From JBCBTD01 sp039818825 (GTDB lineage: Bacteria > Pseudomonadota > Alphaproteobacteria > Geminicoccales > Geminicoccaceae): 64,000 nucleotides of DNA. Location of the stretch: positions 1 through 64,000 of the forward strand of contig JBCBTD010000020.1 of the NCBI GenBank assembly GCA_039818825.1. The letters run 5' to 3'. This document shows positions 35,043 to 44,095 of this stretch, in pieces; position 1 is the stretch's first letter; every line of letters starts with the position of its first letter. The notes under the pieces were generated by a model. That model was not told where the DNA came from and searched no databases. It was given only the letters and a program-made list of their open reading frames with translations. The position numbers and the translations under genes are program-made.

Positions 35043-36320
35043 TTGACCGAGACCAGGCGGCAATTGGAGGCGCTCTTCCGCGCCGGGCTACGAGCCGCAG
35101 ATCCGGCACTGCTGGTGCCGCGCCATCTACCGACCCGACCACGTGGCCGCACGGTGGTGGTCGGCGCGGGCAAAGCGTCGGCGGCGATGGCACGGGCATT
35201 CGAGCAGGCCTGGGACGGCCCGCTCGAGGGTCTGGTCGTCACCCGCTATGGCCATGGCGTCGCCTGCGAGCGGATCGAGATCGTCGAAGCTGCGCACCCG
35301 ACACCCGATGAGGCCGGTTTTGCGGCGGCGGGCCGCATTCTCGACGCGGTTCGTCCCCTGACGGCGGACGACTTGGTCGTCGCATTGATCTCCGGCGGCG
35401 GATCCTCGCTGCTGACGGTTCCCGCCCCAGGACTGAACTTGGCCGACAAACAGGCTTTGAACCGGGCGCTGCTGCGCTCGGGTGCCGACATCCGGGAGAT
35501 GAACACGGTCCGCCGGCACGTCTCGGCGATCAAGGGTGGGCGCTTGGCGGCGGCAGCCTACCCGGCCCGCGTCGTGACGCTGCTCATCTCCGACGTGCCG
35601 GGCGACGATCCGGCCGCCGTCGCGTCGGGCCCTACGGTCGGTGATCCGACGACGCTCGACGAGGCTCGGCGAATCGTCGGGCGCTATGGGCTGGACGTGC
35701 CGGCATCGGTCCATGAGGCGCTGGCCGATCCCACGAACGAGACGCCGAAGCCCCGGGCGCCCGAGCTCGCAACCACCGAAACGTCGATGATCGCGACGCC
35801 GCGGCTGATGCTGGAGGCGGCCGCAGCGAAGGCCGCGAGCCTCGGCTTGCAGCCGCTGCTGCTCGGCGACGCGCTCGAAGGTGAAGCCCGCGACGTCGGC
35901 ATCGTCCATGCCGGCATTGCGCGGTTCGCACAGGCCCACGGGCAGCCCGTGGCGGCGCCCGCAGCGATCCTCTCCGGCGGCGAGACGACGGTCACGGTGC
36001 GTGGGACCGGCGGCAAGGGCGGGCGCAACACCGAGTTCCTGCTCGGGTTGGCGCTGGCGCTCGGCGGCGCCGGCGAGATCGCGGCGCTGGCGTGCGACAG
36101 CGACGGCATCGATGGCTCCGAGGACAATGCCGGTGCGGTCGTGCTGCCCGACACGCTGGCCAGGATGCGCACCGCCGGCGTCGAACCGGCGGCGCATCTG
36201 GAGCGGAACGACGCCTACACGGCGTTCCAGGCGATCGACGACCTGGTCGTGACCGGCCCGACCCTGACCAACGTCAACGACTTCCGCGCCATGCTCATCG
36301 GCCCGATCCCAGGCTCGTGA
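35043..36320 (+). CDS. Glycerate 2-kinase (GckA/TtuD, MOFRL family)
   Basis: About 425 residues. The N-terminal domain has VVVGAGKASAAMARAFE, VALISGGGSSLLTVPAPG and MNTVRRHVSAIKGGRLA. The C-terminal MOFRL domain has AAILSGGETTVTVRGTGGKGG and GIDGSEDNAGAVV. It phosphorylates D-glycerate, feeding glyoxylate, tartrate or hydroxypyruvate breakdown into glycolysis. The start is a TTG preceded by a G-rich run; a GTG at 34944 would add 33 unlike residues. Its divergent partner is the Tct transporter operon. The 3' end overlaps the convergent TauE-type gene by 26 bases. Confidence 0.9.
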   Translation: MTETRRQLEALFRAGLRAADPALLVPRHLPTRPRGRTVVVGAGKASAAMARAFEQAWDGPLEGLVVTRYGHGVACERIEIVEAAHPTPDEAGFAAAGRILDAVRPLTADDLVVALISGGGSSLLTVPAPGLNLADKQALNRALLRSGADIREMNTVRRHVSAIKGGRLAAAAYPARVVTLLISDVPGDDPAAVASGPTVGDPTTLDEARRIVGRYGLDVPASVHEALADPTNETPKPRAPELATTETSMIATPRLMLEAAAAKAASLGLQPLLLGDALEGEARDVGIVHAGIARFAQAHGQPVAAPAAILSGGETTVTVRGTGGKGGRNTEFLLGLALALGGAGEIAALACDSDGIDGSEDNAGAVVLPDTLARMRTAGVEPAAHLERNDAYTAFQAIDDLVVTGPTLTNVNDFRAMLIGPIPGS

Positions 36321-37047
36321 CGAGGATGGTCAAGCCGACCGCGGCGATCAGGCCCAGCGCCAAGCGGCGGTAGGTGGCGTCGTCGGTTCGCCCGAAGCTG
36401 GCGGCGCCCAGCCACAGACCGCCGCCGTAGGGCACCATCAACGCCAGCGAAAAAGCCACGACCTCCGGCGTGATCAGGCCGGCTGTGGTGAGCGCGACGA
36501 GGCCGATGACGCCGCTCAGCGCAAAGTAGACCATGACGTTCGCGCGGGTTCGTGGTGCTGCGTCCTGCCCGCTGAGCCAAAAGAGCACGACCGGTGGCCC
36601 ACCGATGCCGGTGGAGCCGGAAAGGAGCCCGGCACTGGCGCCGACGGCCAGCGTCGCCGGCAGCCCTGGCGGGCGCGTCCGCCTCAGGCCGAGCGCCATG
36701 GCGGCAGCAACGACGATCACCAGGATCGCCATCGTGCGGGTCAATGTGACCGGGTCGGCGGCGAGCAGGACCAGCACGCCGAACGGCATCGCCACCAGGA
36801 ATCCGGTCGCCAGCGGCAGCACCTCCCGCCACGCGCAATGGCGCCGAGCTCGCCAAGCGAGCGGCATGGTGGGCCCCATGTCGACCAGGAGCAGAACCGG
36901 CACCGCGAGCTGCGGCCCATGGGTAGCTGCCAGGATCGGCACCAGGATCATCGCCGCGCCGAAGCCCGAAAAACCGCGGACGATACCGGCGAGCAGGGCG
37001 CCGGTGGCCGCGAACGTCAGGTCGATCGGATCGCTGGCCATCAACAT
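36295..37047 (-). CDS. TauE/SafE family permease, second copy
   Basis: About 250 residues with eight or so membrane segments. AGIVRGFSGFGAAMILVP in the first half and GASAGLLSGSTGIGGPPVVLF in the second are the family repeats. The ATG chosen (37047) comes right before the first helix; an upstream frame reaches 37119 but is Arg/Pro-rich. It is only distantly similar to the copy at 15571-16314. The substrate is unknown. Confidence 0.82.
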   Translation of the reverse strand: MLMASDPIDLTFAATGALLAGIVRGFSGFGAAMILVPILAATHGPQLAVPVLLLVDMGPTMPLAWRARRHCAWREVLPLATGFLVAMPFGVLVLLAADPVTLTRTMAILVIVVAAAMALGLRRTRPPGLPATLAVGASAGLLSGSTGIGGPPVVLFWLSGQDAAPRTRANVMVYFALSGVIGLVALTTAGLITPEVVAFSLALMVPYGGGLWLGAASFGRTDDATYRRLALGLIAAVGLTILVTSLGSGR

Positions 37048-37277
37048 GAAGGAGCGGGCTCGTTCGGGTCCGGGCGGCGTGTGCTGGGTGGCAGGACGTC
37101 GGGCATGTCGGTCGACCATGGCGGCGGACCGTCGGGCAAGGCAACGCTCCAGACATCACTGTCGTCGGCGCCAGTGACCGCGCGTTCGGCGTTGCCTTGA
37201 CGGGTTCCGTCGTCGAGCGCTCATAGTGCATAGGTAGCGGTCGGCGATCGGGCCTTCGGTAACCGGCGGAGTGGGCG

Positions 37278-38444
37278 ATGACGGGCTGCATCATCGGATG
37301 GGCGCATTCGAAGTTCGGCAAGCGTGAGGGTGTCAGCGTCGAGGAGATGATCGTCGAGGTTGGTGCCGACGCGCTGGCCCATGCGGCGCTGGAGCCGAAG
37401 GACGTGGACGCGATCTACGTCGGACAGTTCAACGGCGGGTTCGTGCCGCAGGAGTTTCCGTCGTCTCTCGTCTTGCAACTCGATCCTGGGCTCCGCTTCA
37501 CGCCGGCCACCCGGGTGGAGAATGCCTGCGCCACCGGCAGTGCGGCGATCCACCAGGGCCTGAATGCCATTGCTGCGGGCCGCGCCCGCCGGGTGCTCGT
37601 AGTGGGCGTCGAGAAGATGACCGAGGTCTCCGGCAAGGCCGTCGGCGACGTCCTGATCAAGGCTGCCTATCTGGCTGAGGAAGGCGGCATCGAAGGGGGT
37701 TTCGTCGGTGTGTTCGGTCGTATCGCCCAAGCGTACTTCCAGCGCCACGGCGATCAGTCCGATGCGCTGGCGCGGATCGCCGCCAAGAATCACCGCAACG
37801 GTGCCGGCAACCCGTTGGCTCATCTCCAGCAGGACTTGGGCTTCACGTTTTGCCGGGAGGAAAGTGAGAAGAACCCCTACGTGGCAGGGCCGCTGAAGCG
37901 CACCGACTGCTCCCTGGTGTCCGACGGTGCTGCGGCCCTGGTGCTGAGCGACGTCGACACGGCGCTGACCTCGTCGCAGGTCGTGGTGTTTCGGGCGGCG
38001 GAGCAGGTCAACGACTACTTCCCGATGTCGAAGCGCGACATCGTGGCGTTCGAAGGCTGTCGCGAGGCGTGGACTCGCGCTCTTGTCGCCAGCGGTCTGA
38101 GCCTGGACGACCTGGACTTGGTGGAGACCCACGACTGCTTCACGATCGCGGAGCTCTTGGAGTACGAGGCGATGGGTCTGGCCGCGCCGGGGCAGGGGGC
38201 CCGCTTGACCGAGGAGGGTGTGACGGAGCGCGACGGCCGTCTGCCGGTCAATCCGTCGGGCGGTCTGAAGTCCAAGGGACACCCGATCGGCGCCACCGGC
38301 GTGTCGATGCACGCCCTGGCATGTATGCAGCTTGCCGGATCGGCCGGCGACATTCAGATCGACGGCGCCGCCAAGGCGGGCGTCTTCAACATGGGTGGCG
38401 CGGCGGTCGCCAACTACGTGAGCATTCTCGAACGGCTGCGTTGA
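37278..38444 (+). CDS. Thiolase family protein (SCP2/lipid-transfer thiolase-like)
   Basis: 388 residues. The nucleophilic Cys is in VENACATGSAAIHQGL (about residue 79). The later catalytic blocks are ETHDCFTIAELLEYE and GHPIGATGVSMHAL, with His in the second. The HDCF block places it near the SCP2-thiolase subfamily rather than biosynthetic AcAc-CoA thiolases. These cleave or form 3-ketoacyl-CoA; many need a small DUF35/OB-fold partner, and none is encoded beside it. It appears monocistronic and ends six bases from the convergent DUF3775 gene. Confidence 0.85.
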   Translation: MTGCIIGWAHSKFGKREGVSVEEMIVEVGADALAHAALEPKDVDAIYVGQFNGGFVPQEFPSSLVLQLDPGLRFTPATRVENACATGSAAIHQGLNAIAAGRARRVLVVGVEKMTEVSGKAVGDVLIKAAYLAEEGGIEGGFVGVFGRIAQAYFQRHGDQSDALARIAAKNHRNGAGNPLAHLQQDLGFTFCREESEKNPYVAGPLKRTDCSLVSDGAAALVLSDVDTALTSSQVVVFRAAEQVNDYFPMSKRDIVAFEGCREAWTRALVASGLSLDDLDLVETHDCFTIAELLEYEAMGLAAPGQGARLTEEGVTERDGRLPVNPSGGLKSKGHPIGATGVSMHALACMQLAGSAGDIQIDGAAKAGVFNMGGAAVANYVSILERLR

Positions 38445-38450
38445 CCCTGT

Positions 38451-38855
38451 TCAGGCGTCCAGCGTCTCGCCGAACGCAGCGAGGCCTTCGCTGAGGTAGT
38501 CCGCCAGTAGCGGAATGCCGAGGAGGTACTCGGCCGTGCGGCTGTTGTGCGCGCGCTGCGCCTCCGCCATTGCGCTCTCCCACTCGTCAGCGCCGTAGGA
38601 GCCGCGCCCGACCCAGGTCAGCGCGACGAGCTCGACCTGTTCGTCTTCGTTCAGGTCGTTGATGATCTCGCGGACTTCGTCATAGACCGGATCGTCTTCT
38701 TCGTTGTCGTCGAGGTCTTCGTCCTCGAGTAGCTCATCGGTCGTGTGTGGGCTGCTGGCGTGGAGTTCTTCGTCCTCTTCGCCTTCCATGTCCGCGTCGA
38801 AGACGCGAGCCTTCTCGATGATGAACCTGATCTTGTCGACATCGATCGTGAGCAT
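38451..38855 (-). CDS. DUF3775 protein
   Basis: A 134-residue acidic protein. The start MLTIDVDKIRFIIEKARVFD, the central Asp/Glu-rich stretch (about 24-60) and LVALTWVGRGSYGADEWESA fit DUF3775, a small alphaproteobacterial family without known function. No membrane segment or signal is present. The ATG has GGAGGGG seven bases upstream. It is alone, downstream of gltA by 243 bases on the same strand. Confidence 0.85.
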   Translation of the reverse strand: MLTIDVDKIRFIIEKARVFDADMEGEEDEELHASSPHTTDELLEDEDLDDNEEDDPVYDEVREIINDLNEDEQVELVALTWVGRGSYGADEWESAMAEAQRAHNSRTAEYLLGIPLLADYLSEGLAAFGETLDA

Positions 38856-39079
38856 CGCTGCGCCCCTCCAAGCACGGCCACCGGTGACCCGGTCGTTCGC
38901 GTCATCGACCCCACCCAGGTCGGCCGCCGCATTGGCCGACCATGGTGACTTAGGGTGTCGGTCGTCGCAACAACTCCTGGCGCCCGATGGTGCATCTTTA
39001 GGCTAGAGGGCGTGCTCGGTTGCTTGCGAACATGTGCGTGGACGGCCGTCGAAAGCGCCGACGTCTTGGGCCGCAGGCG

Positions 39080-39091
39080 CCGACGCGTCGG
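39080..39091. terminator. Palindrome just after gltA, possible terminator stem
   Basis: The perfect palindrome CCGACGCGTCGG begins eight bases after the gltA stop. There is no T-run, so an intrinsic terminator is doubtful; mRNA 3' end protection is an alternative. Confidence 0.3.
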
Positions 39092-39098
39092 GCTTCGC

Positions 39099-40406
39099 TC
39101 AGCGGCGCTGGTCGATCGGCAGGAACGGGCGCTCGGGCTCGCCCGTGTACAGCTGGCGGGGGCGGCCGATCTTCTGCTCCGGATCCTCGATCATCTCGTT
39201 CCATTGCGCTGCCCAACCCACCGTCCGCGCGAGGGCGAAGATAGCGGTGAACATCGAGGTTGGGATTCGCATCGCTTCCAAGATGATGCCGGAGTAAAAA
39301 TCGACGTTCGGGAACAGCTTGCGGTCCTGGAAGTAGTCGTCTTCGAGAGCGATTTTCTCCAGCTCTTTGGCGATCGCCAGCTTGGGATTGTTCTTTTGGC
39401 CCAACAAATCGAGCACGTCGTCGGCGCTCGATTTCAGGACGCCGGCCCGCGGATCGTAGTTCTTGTAGACGCGGTGGCCAAAGCCCATCAGGCGGAAGGC
39501 GTCGTCCTTGTCCTTCGCCCGGGCGACGAACTCGGGAATGCGGTCGACCGAGCCGATCTCGCCGAGCATGGTGACGACCGCCTCGTTGGCGCCGCCGTGG
39601 GCTGGGCCCCACAAGGACGCGATGCCGGCGGCGATCGCGGCGTAAGGCGACGCGCCGGTCGAGCCGACCAGCCGTACCGTCGACGTCGACGCGTTCTGCT
39701 CGTGGTCAGCGTGCAAGATGAAGATGCGGTCGAGTGCCTTCGCCAGCACCGGATCGATCTCGTAAGGCTCGCACGGCACGGCGAACATCATGTGCAGGAA
39801 GTTTTCGGCGTACTTCAGCTTGTTCTGGGGGTACATGAACGGCTGACCCACCGAGAACTTGTAGGCGAGTGAGGCGATCGTCGGGATTTTGGCGATCAGC
39901 CGATAGGTGGCGATCAACCGGTTGTGCGGATCGTTGATGTCGAGGTCTTCGTGATAGAAGGCCGAGAGGGCGCCGACCATGGCGATCAGCACCGCCATCG
40001 GGTGGGCGTCGCGCCGGAACCCGCGCATCAGGTTGATCACCTGCTCGTGAACCATGGTGTGGTAGGTCACACCGTTCACGAACTCTTCGCGCTGTTCGAG
40101 GTTCGGGAGCTCGCCGAACAGGATCAGGTAGGCGACTTCGAGGAAGTCGCTCTTTTCCGCCAGATCCTCGATCCGGTAGCCGCGATGCAGCAGGATACCT
40201 TCGTCACCGTCGATGTAGGTGATTTTCGAACGGCACGCGGCCGTCGAGGTGAAGCCTGGATCGTAGGTGAAGCAGCCAGTCGCGCCGTAGAGCTTCCGGA
40301 TGTCGAGCACGTCCGGTCCGACGGAGCCCTGGAGGATCGGGAAGTCGACGTGCTTGTCGCCGCCGATCTCCAAAGCCGCCGCGCCGCCACTGGCGTTGTC
40401 GTTCAT
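39099..40406 (-). CDS. gltA: Citrate synthase (type II)
   Basis: 435 residues. Catalytic segments: HADHEQNASTSTVRL, WGPAHGGANEAVV, GFGHRVYKNYDPRA (His and Asp). The N-terminal domain with GFTSTAACRSKITYIDGDEG is typical of hexameric proteobacterial enzymes, which are inhibited by NADH. It condenses acetyl-CoA and oxaloacetate. A good sigma-70 promoter lies at 40472-40500. The gltX gene is upstream on the same strand. Confidence 0.97.
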   Translation of the reverse strand: MNDNASGGAAALEIGGDKHVDFPILQGSVGPDVLDIRKLYGATGCFTYDPGFTSTAACRSKITYIDGDEGILLHRGYRIEDLAEKSDFLEVAYLILFGELPNLEQREEFVNGVTYHTMVHEQVINLMRGFRRDAHPMAVLIAMVGALSAFYHEDLDINDPHNRLIATYRLIAKIPTIASLAYKFSVGQPFMYPQNKLKYAENFLHMMFAVPCEPYEIDPVLAKALDRIFILHADHEQNASTSTVRLVGSTGASPYAAIAAGIASLWGPAHGGANEAVVTMLGEIGSVDRIPEFVARAKDKDDAFRLMGFGHRVYKNYDPRAGVLKSSADDVLDLLGQKNNPKLAIAKELEKIALEDDYFQDRKLFPNVDFYSGIILEAMRIPTSMFTAIFALARTVGWAAQWNEMIEDPEQKIGRPRQLYTGEPERPFLPIDQRR

Positions 40407-40471
40407 CCCGTAGTCCTCGCTTGTTGTCGTTCGTTGCGCTGCCGCCGTACGCGCGCACGCACCCGGCGCGG

Positions 40472-40500
40472 ACGATAGTGAGCACCCACTGGCCGATCAA
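40472..40500 (-). promoter_or_regulatory. Sigma-70 promoter for gltA
   Basis: On the minus strand, TTGATC (40500-40495), a 17-base spacer and TATCGT (40477-40472). The -10 lies 66 bases before the gltA ATG. Four of six bases match at each element. Confidence 0.55.
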
Positions 40501-40518
40501 TTCGCACCTATGGTGGTG

Positions 40519-41925
40519 TCACTTGCGCGCGATCGCATCCGTCAGCCGTGCGCGGACCTCGGCCTCGCCGAGCGCCATCATCACGTCGAACAGTCCAGGG
40601 GACACTCCGCGCCCGGTCAGGGCTGCACGCAAGGGTTGCGCGAGCTTGCCAAAGCCGACGCCGAGTTGCTCGGCGACAGCACGGGCGTGGCCCTCCAAAG
40701 CCGGCTCGGCGAACGCCGGCCGGGTGTCCTCCAGCGCTGCGGCATAGACGCGCAAGCGCTCCTGCGCGTCGGCATCGAGCACCTTCGCGGCCTTCGCGTC
40801 CACCGGGATGGGGCGCGAGGCAACGTAGAAGGCGGCGCTTTCCGCCAGGTCGTCGAGCCGCCGCGCCCGTTGCTTCAATCCGGCCATGCCCCGCCGCAGC
40901 CGTGACTCACCAGCCGGCTCGACCGCGAAGCCGAGCGCCTCCAGCCGCGGCACCAGCATCGCAACCAGTTCGTCGTCCCCCCGCTCGCGTAGGTAGTGCG
41001 CGTTGAGTGCCGTCAACTTGTCGACGTCGAACCGCGCCGCCGAACGGCCGACGGCATCGAGATCGAACCAGGCGATCGCCTGCGCTGTCGAGATGATCTC
41101 GTCGTCGCCGTGCGACCAGCCGAGGCGCAGCAGATAGTTCCGCATCGCCTCCGGCAGGAAGCCCATGTCGCGATAGGCATCGACGCCGACCGCGCCGTGG
41201 CGTTTCGACATCTTCGCCCCGTCGGCGCCGTGGATCAGCGGCAGATGGCCGAACACCGGCAGGCGCCAGCCCATCGCCTCGAACACCTGCGCCTGACGAA
41301 ACGCGTTGTTCAGATGGTCGTCGCCGCGGATCACGTGGGTCACGTCCATGTCGTGGTCGTCGACCACCACCGACAGCATGTACGTCGGGGTACCATCGGC
41401 GCGGAGCAGAACCATGTCGTCGAGCTCGGCGTTCTGGACGACCACGCGCCCCTGGACCGCGTCGTCGATGACCGTCTCGCCGGTCTGCGGCATGCGGATG
41501 CGGATCACCGGATCGACGCCGACCGGTGCCTCGGCCGGGTCGCGGTCGCGCCAGGTACCGTCATAGCGGATGGGCCGCTTCTCGGCTCGAGCGCGGTCGC
41601 GCATCGCTGCCAGCTCGTCAGGTGAGCACCAGCAGCGATAGGCCTTGCCGTTGGCCAAGAGCTCGTCCACCACCTCGACGTGGCGGGCGCGGCAGGACGA
41701 CTGGTAGACTGCCGGCGCGTCGGCATCCAAGCCGAGCCAGTCGAGGCCATCGAAGATCGCGTCGACGGCGGCTTCGGTCGACCTCTCTCGGTCGGTGTCT
41801 TCGATCCGCAACAGGAACTTGCCCTCGTGATGGCGCGCGTACAGCCAGTTGAACAGAGCCGTACGCGCTCCGCCTATATGGAGAAATCCCGTGGGCGATG
41901 GAGCGAAACGTGTGGTAACGGACAA
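40519..41925 (-). CDS. gltX: Glutamate-tRNA ligase
   Basis: 468 residues, class I synthetase. FAPSPTGFLHIGGARTALFN carries the HIGH-type motif and LIHGADGAKMSKRHGAVG the KMSKS motif. CRCWCSP-like cysteines (YRCWCSPDE) are seen near residue 100. It starts with TTG (GAGG seven bases upstream), because the frame further upstream runs into the divergent comEC start. Alphaproteobacteria often have two GluRS genes; whether this one is discriminating cannot be told here. Confidence 0.95.
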   Translation of the reverse strand: MSVTTRFAPSPTGFLHIGGARTALFNWLYARHHEGKFLLRIEDTDRERSTEAAVDAIFDGLDWLGLDADAPAVYQSSCRARHVEVVDELLANGKAYRCWCSPDELAAMRDRARAEKRPIRYDGTWRDRDPAEAPVGVDPVIRIRMPQTGETVIDDAVQGRVVVQNAELDDMVLLRADGTPTYMLSVVVDDHDMDVTHVIRGDDHLNNAFRQAQVFEAMGWRLPVFGHLPLIHGADGAKMSKRHGAVGVDAYRDMGFLPEAMRNYLLRLGWSHGDDEIISTAQAIAWFDLDAVGRSAARFDVDKLTALNAHYLRERGDDELVAMLVPRLEALGFAVEPAGESRLRRGMAGLKQRARRLDDLAESAAFYVASRPIPVDAKAAKVLDADAQERLRVYAAALEDTRPAFAEPALEGHARAVAEQLGVGFGKLAQPLRAALTGRGVSPGLFDVMMALGEAEVRARLTDAIARK

Positions 41926-41956
41926 CGGATGACCTCGACGGCTGGCCTGACGACGG

Positions 41957-44080
41957 GTGGCGCGGAATAGCACGATCGACCCGGCGCCGGAACGCGTCTC
42001 TCCAGGCGTTGGCGTGAGGCGCGGACCGAGCGCTTGGTTCGCCGCGGCCGTCGTCGCCGAACTGGCGGCGCAACGCGAGCGCTGGATCCTGTTGCTGCCG
42101 GTGGCATTCGCCGGCGGTATCGCCGTCTACCATGGCTGGCCGATCGAGCCACCGGTGGCTTGGGCCTGGGTCACGACAGGCGTCGCCCTCATTGCGGCCG
42201 TGGCCGCTGCCCGTGCCACTGGCGTATGGCGCCGCGCCGTCCTGGTGTTGGTTGCGGCAGCGTCGTTCGGTTTCGCGCTTGCTCAAGCGCAAGCTTTGCG
42301 CCTGGATCAGCCGCGGCTGCAGGCGCCACGGGTCGCCTTCGTCAGCGGCGTCGTCGAACTCGTCGAGCCGCGTGCCGAGGGCGCGCGGCTGACACTGCGT
42401 GTCACGGCTGCGGACGGACTGCGCGGTCCGCCGCCCGAGCGTGTCCGCGTGACGACGCGCAATCTCGATGCCGATCTCCACGTCGGCGATCGCGTGCGGG
42501 TTCGCGCGCGATTGCTGCCGCCGTCCGAACCGGTGATGCCGGGGGCGTTCGACTTCGCCCGTTGGGCTTACTTCAAAGACCTCGGTGCGGTCGGCTATGC
42601 GCTCGGTGACGTCGAGCGCCTGGCAGCAGCGAGCAGTGCCGAGCGCGCGCGCTGGGGCGTTGCCGAACTCCGCTTCGCCATTGCCCGGCACGTGGTGACG
42701 GTCGTGCCGGGCGACGCCGGCGGCGTTGCGGCGGCCATGCTCACGGGGCTTCGCGGTGACGTGCCAGAGCACGTCTGGACCAACATGCAAGGCGCCGGCC
42801 TCGCACATCTCCTGGCCATTTCGGGGCTTCATCTCGGCTTGGTGGCCGGCACCGTCTTCGTCGTGGTTCGCTATGGCATCTGCCTGTTGCCGTGGCTCGC
42901 GGTACGGGTTCAAGCGCACCGCGTGGCCGCGGTGGTCGGCCTCCTCGCGGCCACCCTCTATCTGGTGCTGGCCGGCGCCACGGTGCCGACGCAGCGCGCC
43001 TTCTTGATGATCGCCGTGGTGCTGGTCGCGATGTTGCTCGACCGCGAGGCGATCTCGCTGCGGCTCGTGGCGTTCGCTGCGGTGGTCGTCTTGGCGATCG
43101 ATCCGGCCGCCCTTTACGGCGCATCCTTTCAGATGTCGTTCGCCGCCGTGACCTCGTTGGTCGCGGTCTACGAGCGCTGGCGCTGGCGTCCGGTCGACCG
43201 CGAAGCCGGTGCGCCGGGGCTGCTGTTGACCTACGTGCTGGGCGTTGCGGTAACGACGGTGATCGCAACCCTCGCGACCGCCCCGTTCGCGGCCTTCCAC
43301 TTCGGCCGGCTCCCGGCCCACGGTATCGTGGCCAACCTCGTCGCCGTACCGTTGATGGCGTTCTGGATCATGCCGTTGGCGTTCCTGGCACTATTGCTGA
43401 TGCCACTCGGCCTCGACGCGCCGATCCTGGGCCTCGCCGCGGCTGGCATCGATCTCGTTCTGGCAACGGCGGCAGCGACCTCCGGCTGGCCGGGCGCGTT
43501 CTTCGACGTGGCGCACCCGCCGGGCGGCGCCATCGCCCTCCTGACCGTCGCCGGCTTGTGGGCGGTACTGTGGCGCGGCCGGCTGGCGCGGGCGGCGATC
43601 GTCCCGGCGCTGGCTGCGGTGCTCTGGATCCTCGGCTCGCGCCCGCCCGATCTGGTCGTCGATCGCGCCGGGTCGATGGCAGCGATGCGTCAGGCAGACG
43701 GCGGCTACGCGCTCGTCGTCGAGCGGCGCAGTGGCTTCGTGCTTCGTGGTTGGCGGCGCGCGCTCGGGATCGAAGCGTTCGCCGAGCCCGGCGGTAGTAC
43801 CGGCGTCAGGTGCGATGATCGCGGCTGCCGTCTCGTCGGCGCCGGCGGCACCGTCGCCTTGGCGCTACGCCCCAACGCCCTGTTGCGGGACTGCATCGAG
43901 GCCGACTTGGTGGTGAACGTCGCTACCGACGTTCCGTGCTCGGCCACGCCGACGATCACCCGTGGCGAGCTTTGGTCCAGAGGCGGGCTAGCGCTCAGGC
44001 TCGACGACCTGGCTCCACGCTTCGTCCTGCCCGCCGACACCAGGCGGCTATGGCAGCGGGATGCTTCCCGGCGGCCTTGA
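41957..44080 (+). CDS. comEC: ComEC/Rec2 family protein
   Basis: A 707-residue polytopic membrane protein. A DUF4131-type N-terminal region (PGAFDFARWAYFKDLGAVGY) is followed by the competence domain with MQGAGLAHLLAISGLHLGLV and GATVPTQRAFLMIAVV. The C-terminal 110 residues lack the HxHxDH metallo-beta-lactamase motif found in many ComEC proteins. It would form the inner-membrane DNA uptake channel. The GTG start is only 31 bases from the divergent gltX start. Its stop lies in a hairpin shared with the convergent transaldolase gene. Confidence 0.9.
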   Translation: MARNSTIDPAPERVSPGVGVRRGPSAWFAAAVVAELAAQRERWILLLPVAFAGGIAVYHGWPIEPPVAWAWVTTGVALIAAVAAARATGVWRRAVLVLVAAASFGFALAQAQALRLDQPRLQAPRVAFVSGVVELVEPRAEGARLTLRVTAADGLRGPPPERVRVTTRNLDADLHVGDRVRVRARLLPPSEPVMPGAFDFARWAYFKDLGAVGYALGDVERLAAASSAERARWGVAELRFAIARHVVTVVPGDAGGVAAAMLTGLRGDVPEHVWTNMQGAGLAHLLAISGLHLGLVAGTVFVVVRYGICLLPWLAVRVQAHRVAAVVGLLAATLYLVLAGATVPTQRAFLMIAVVLVAMLLDREAISLRLVAFAAVVVLAIDPAALYGASFQMSFAAVTSLVAVYERWRWRPVDREAGAPGLLLTYVLGVAVTTVIATLATAPFAAFHFGRLPAHGIVANLVAVPLMAFWIMPLAFLALLLMPLGLDAPILGLAAAGIDLVLATAAATSGWPGAFFDVAHPPGGAIALLTVAGLWAVLWRGRLARAAIVPALAAVLWILGSRPPDLVVDRAGSMAAMRQADGGYALVVERRSGFVLRGWRRALGIEAFAEPGGSTGVRCDDRGCRLVGAGGTVALALRPNALLRDCIEADLVVNVATDVPCSATPTITRGELWSRGGLALRLDDLAPRFVLPADTRRLWQRDASRRP

Positions 44081-44095
44081 CCGGCGGTCCGGTCA
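44078..44095. terminator. Hairpin containing both stop codons of convergent genes
   Basis: TGACCGGCGGTCCGGTCA is a perfect seven-base stem with a CGGT loop. The left arm begins with the comEC stop, and the right arm is the complement of the transaldolase stop. No T-run follows on either strand. Confidence 0.4.

Noticed and set aside
37048..37119. N-terminal extension of the second TauE-type permease
   Set aside because: The added 24 residues are Arg/Pro-rich, unlike the family, and precede a suitable ATG right before the first helix.
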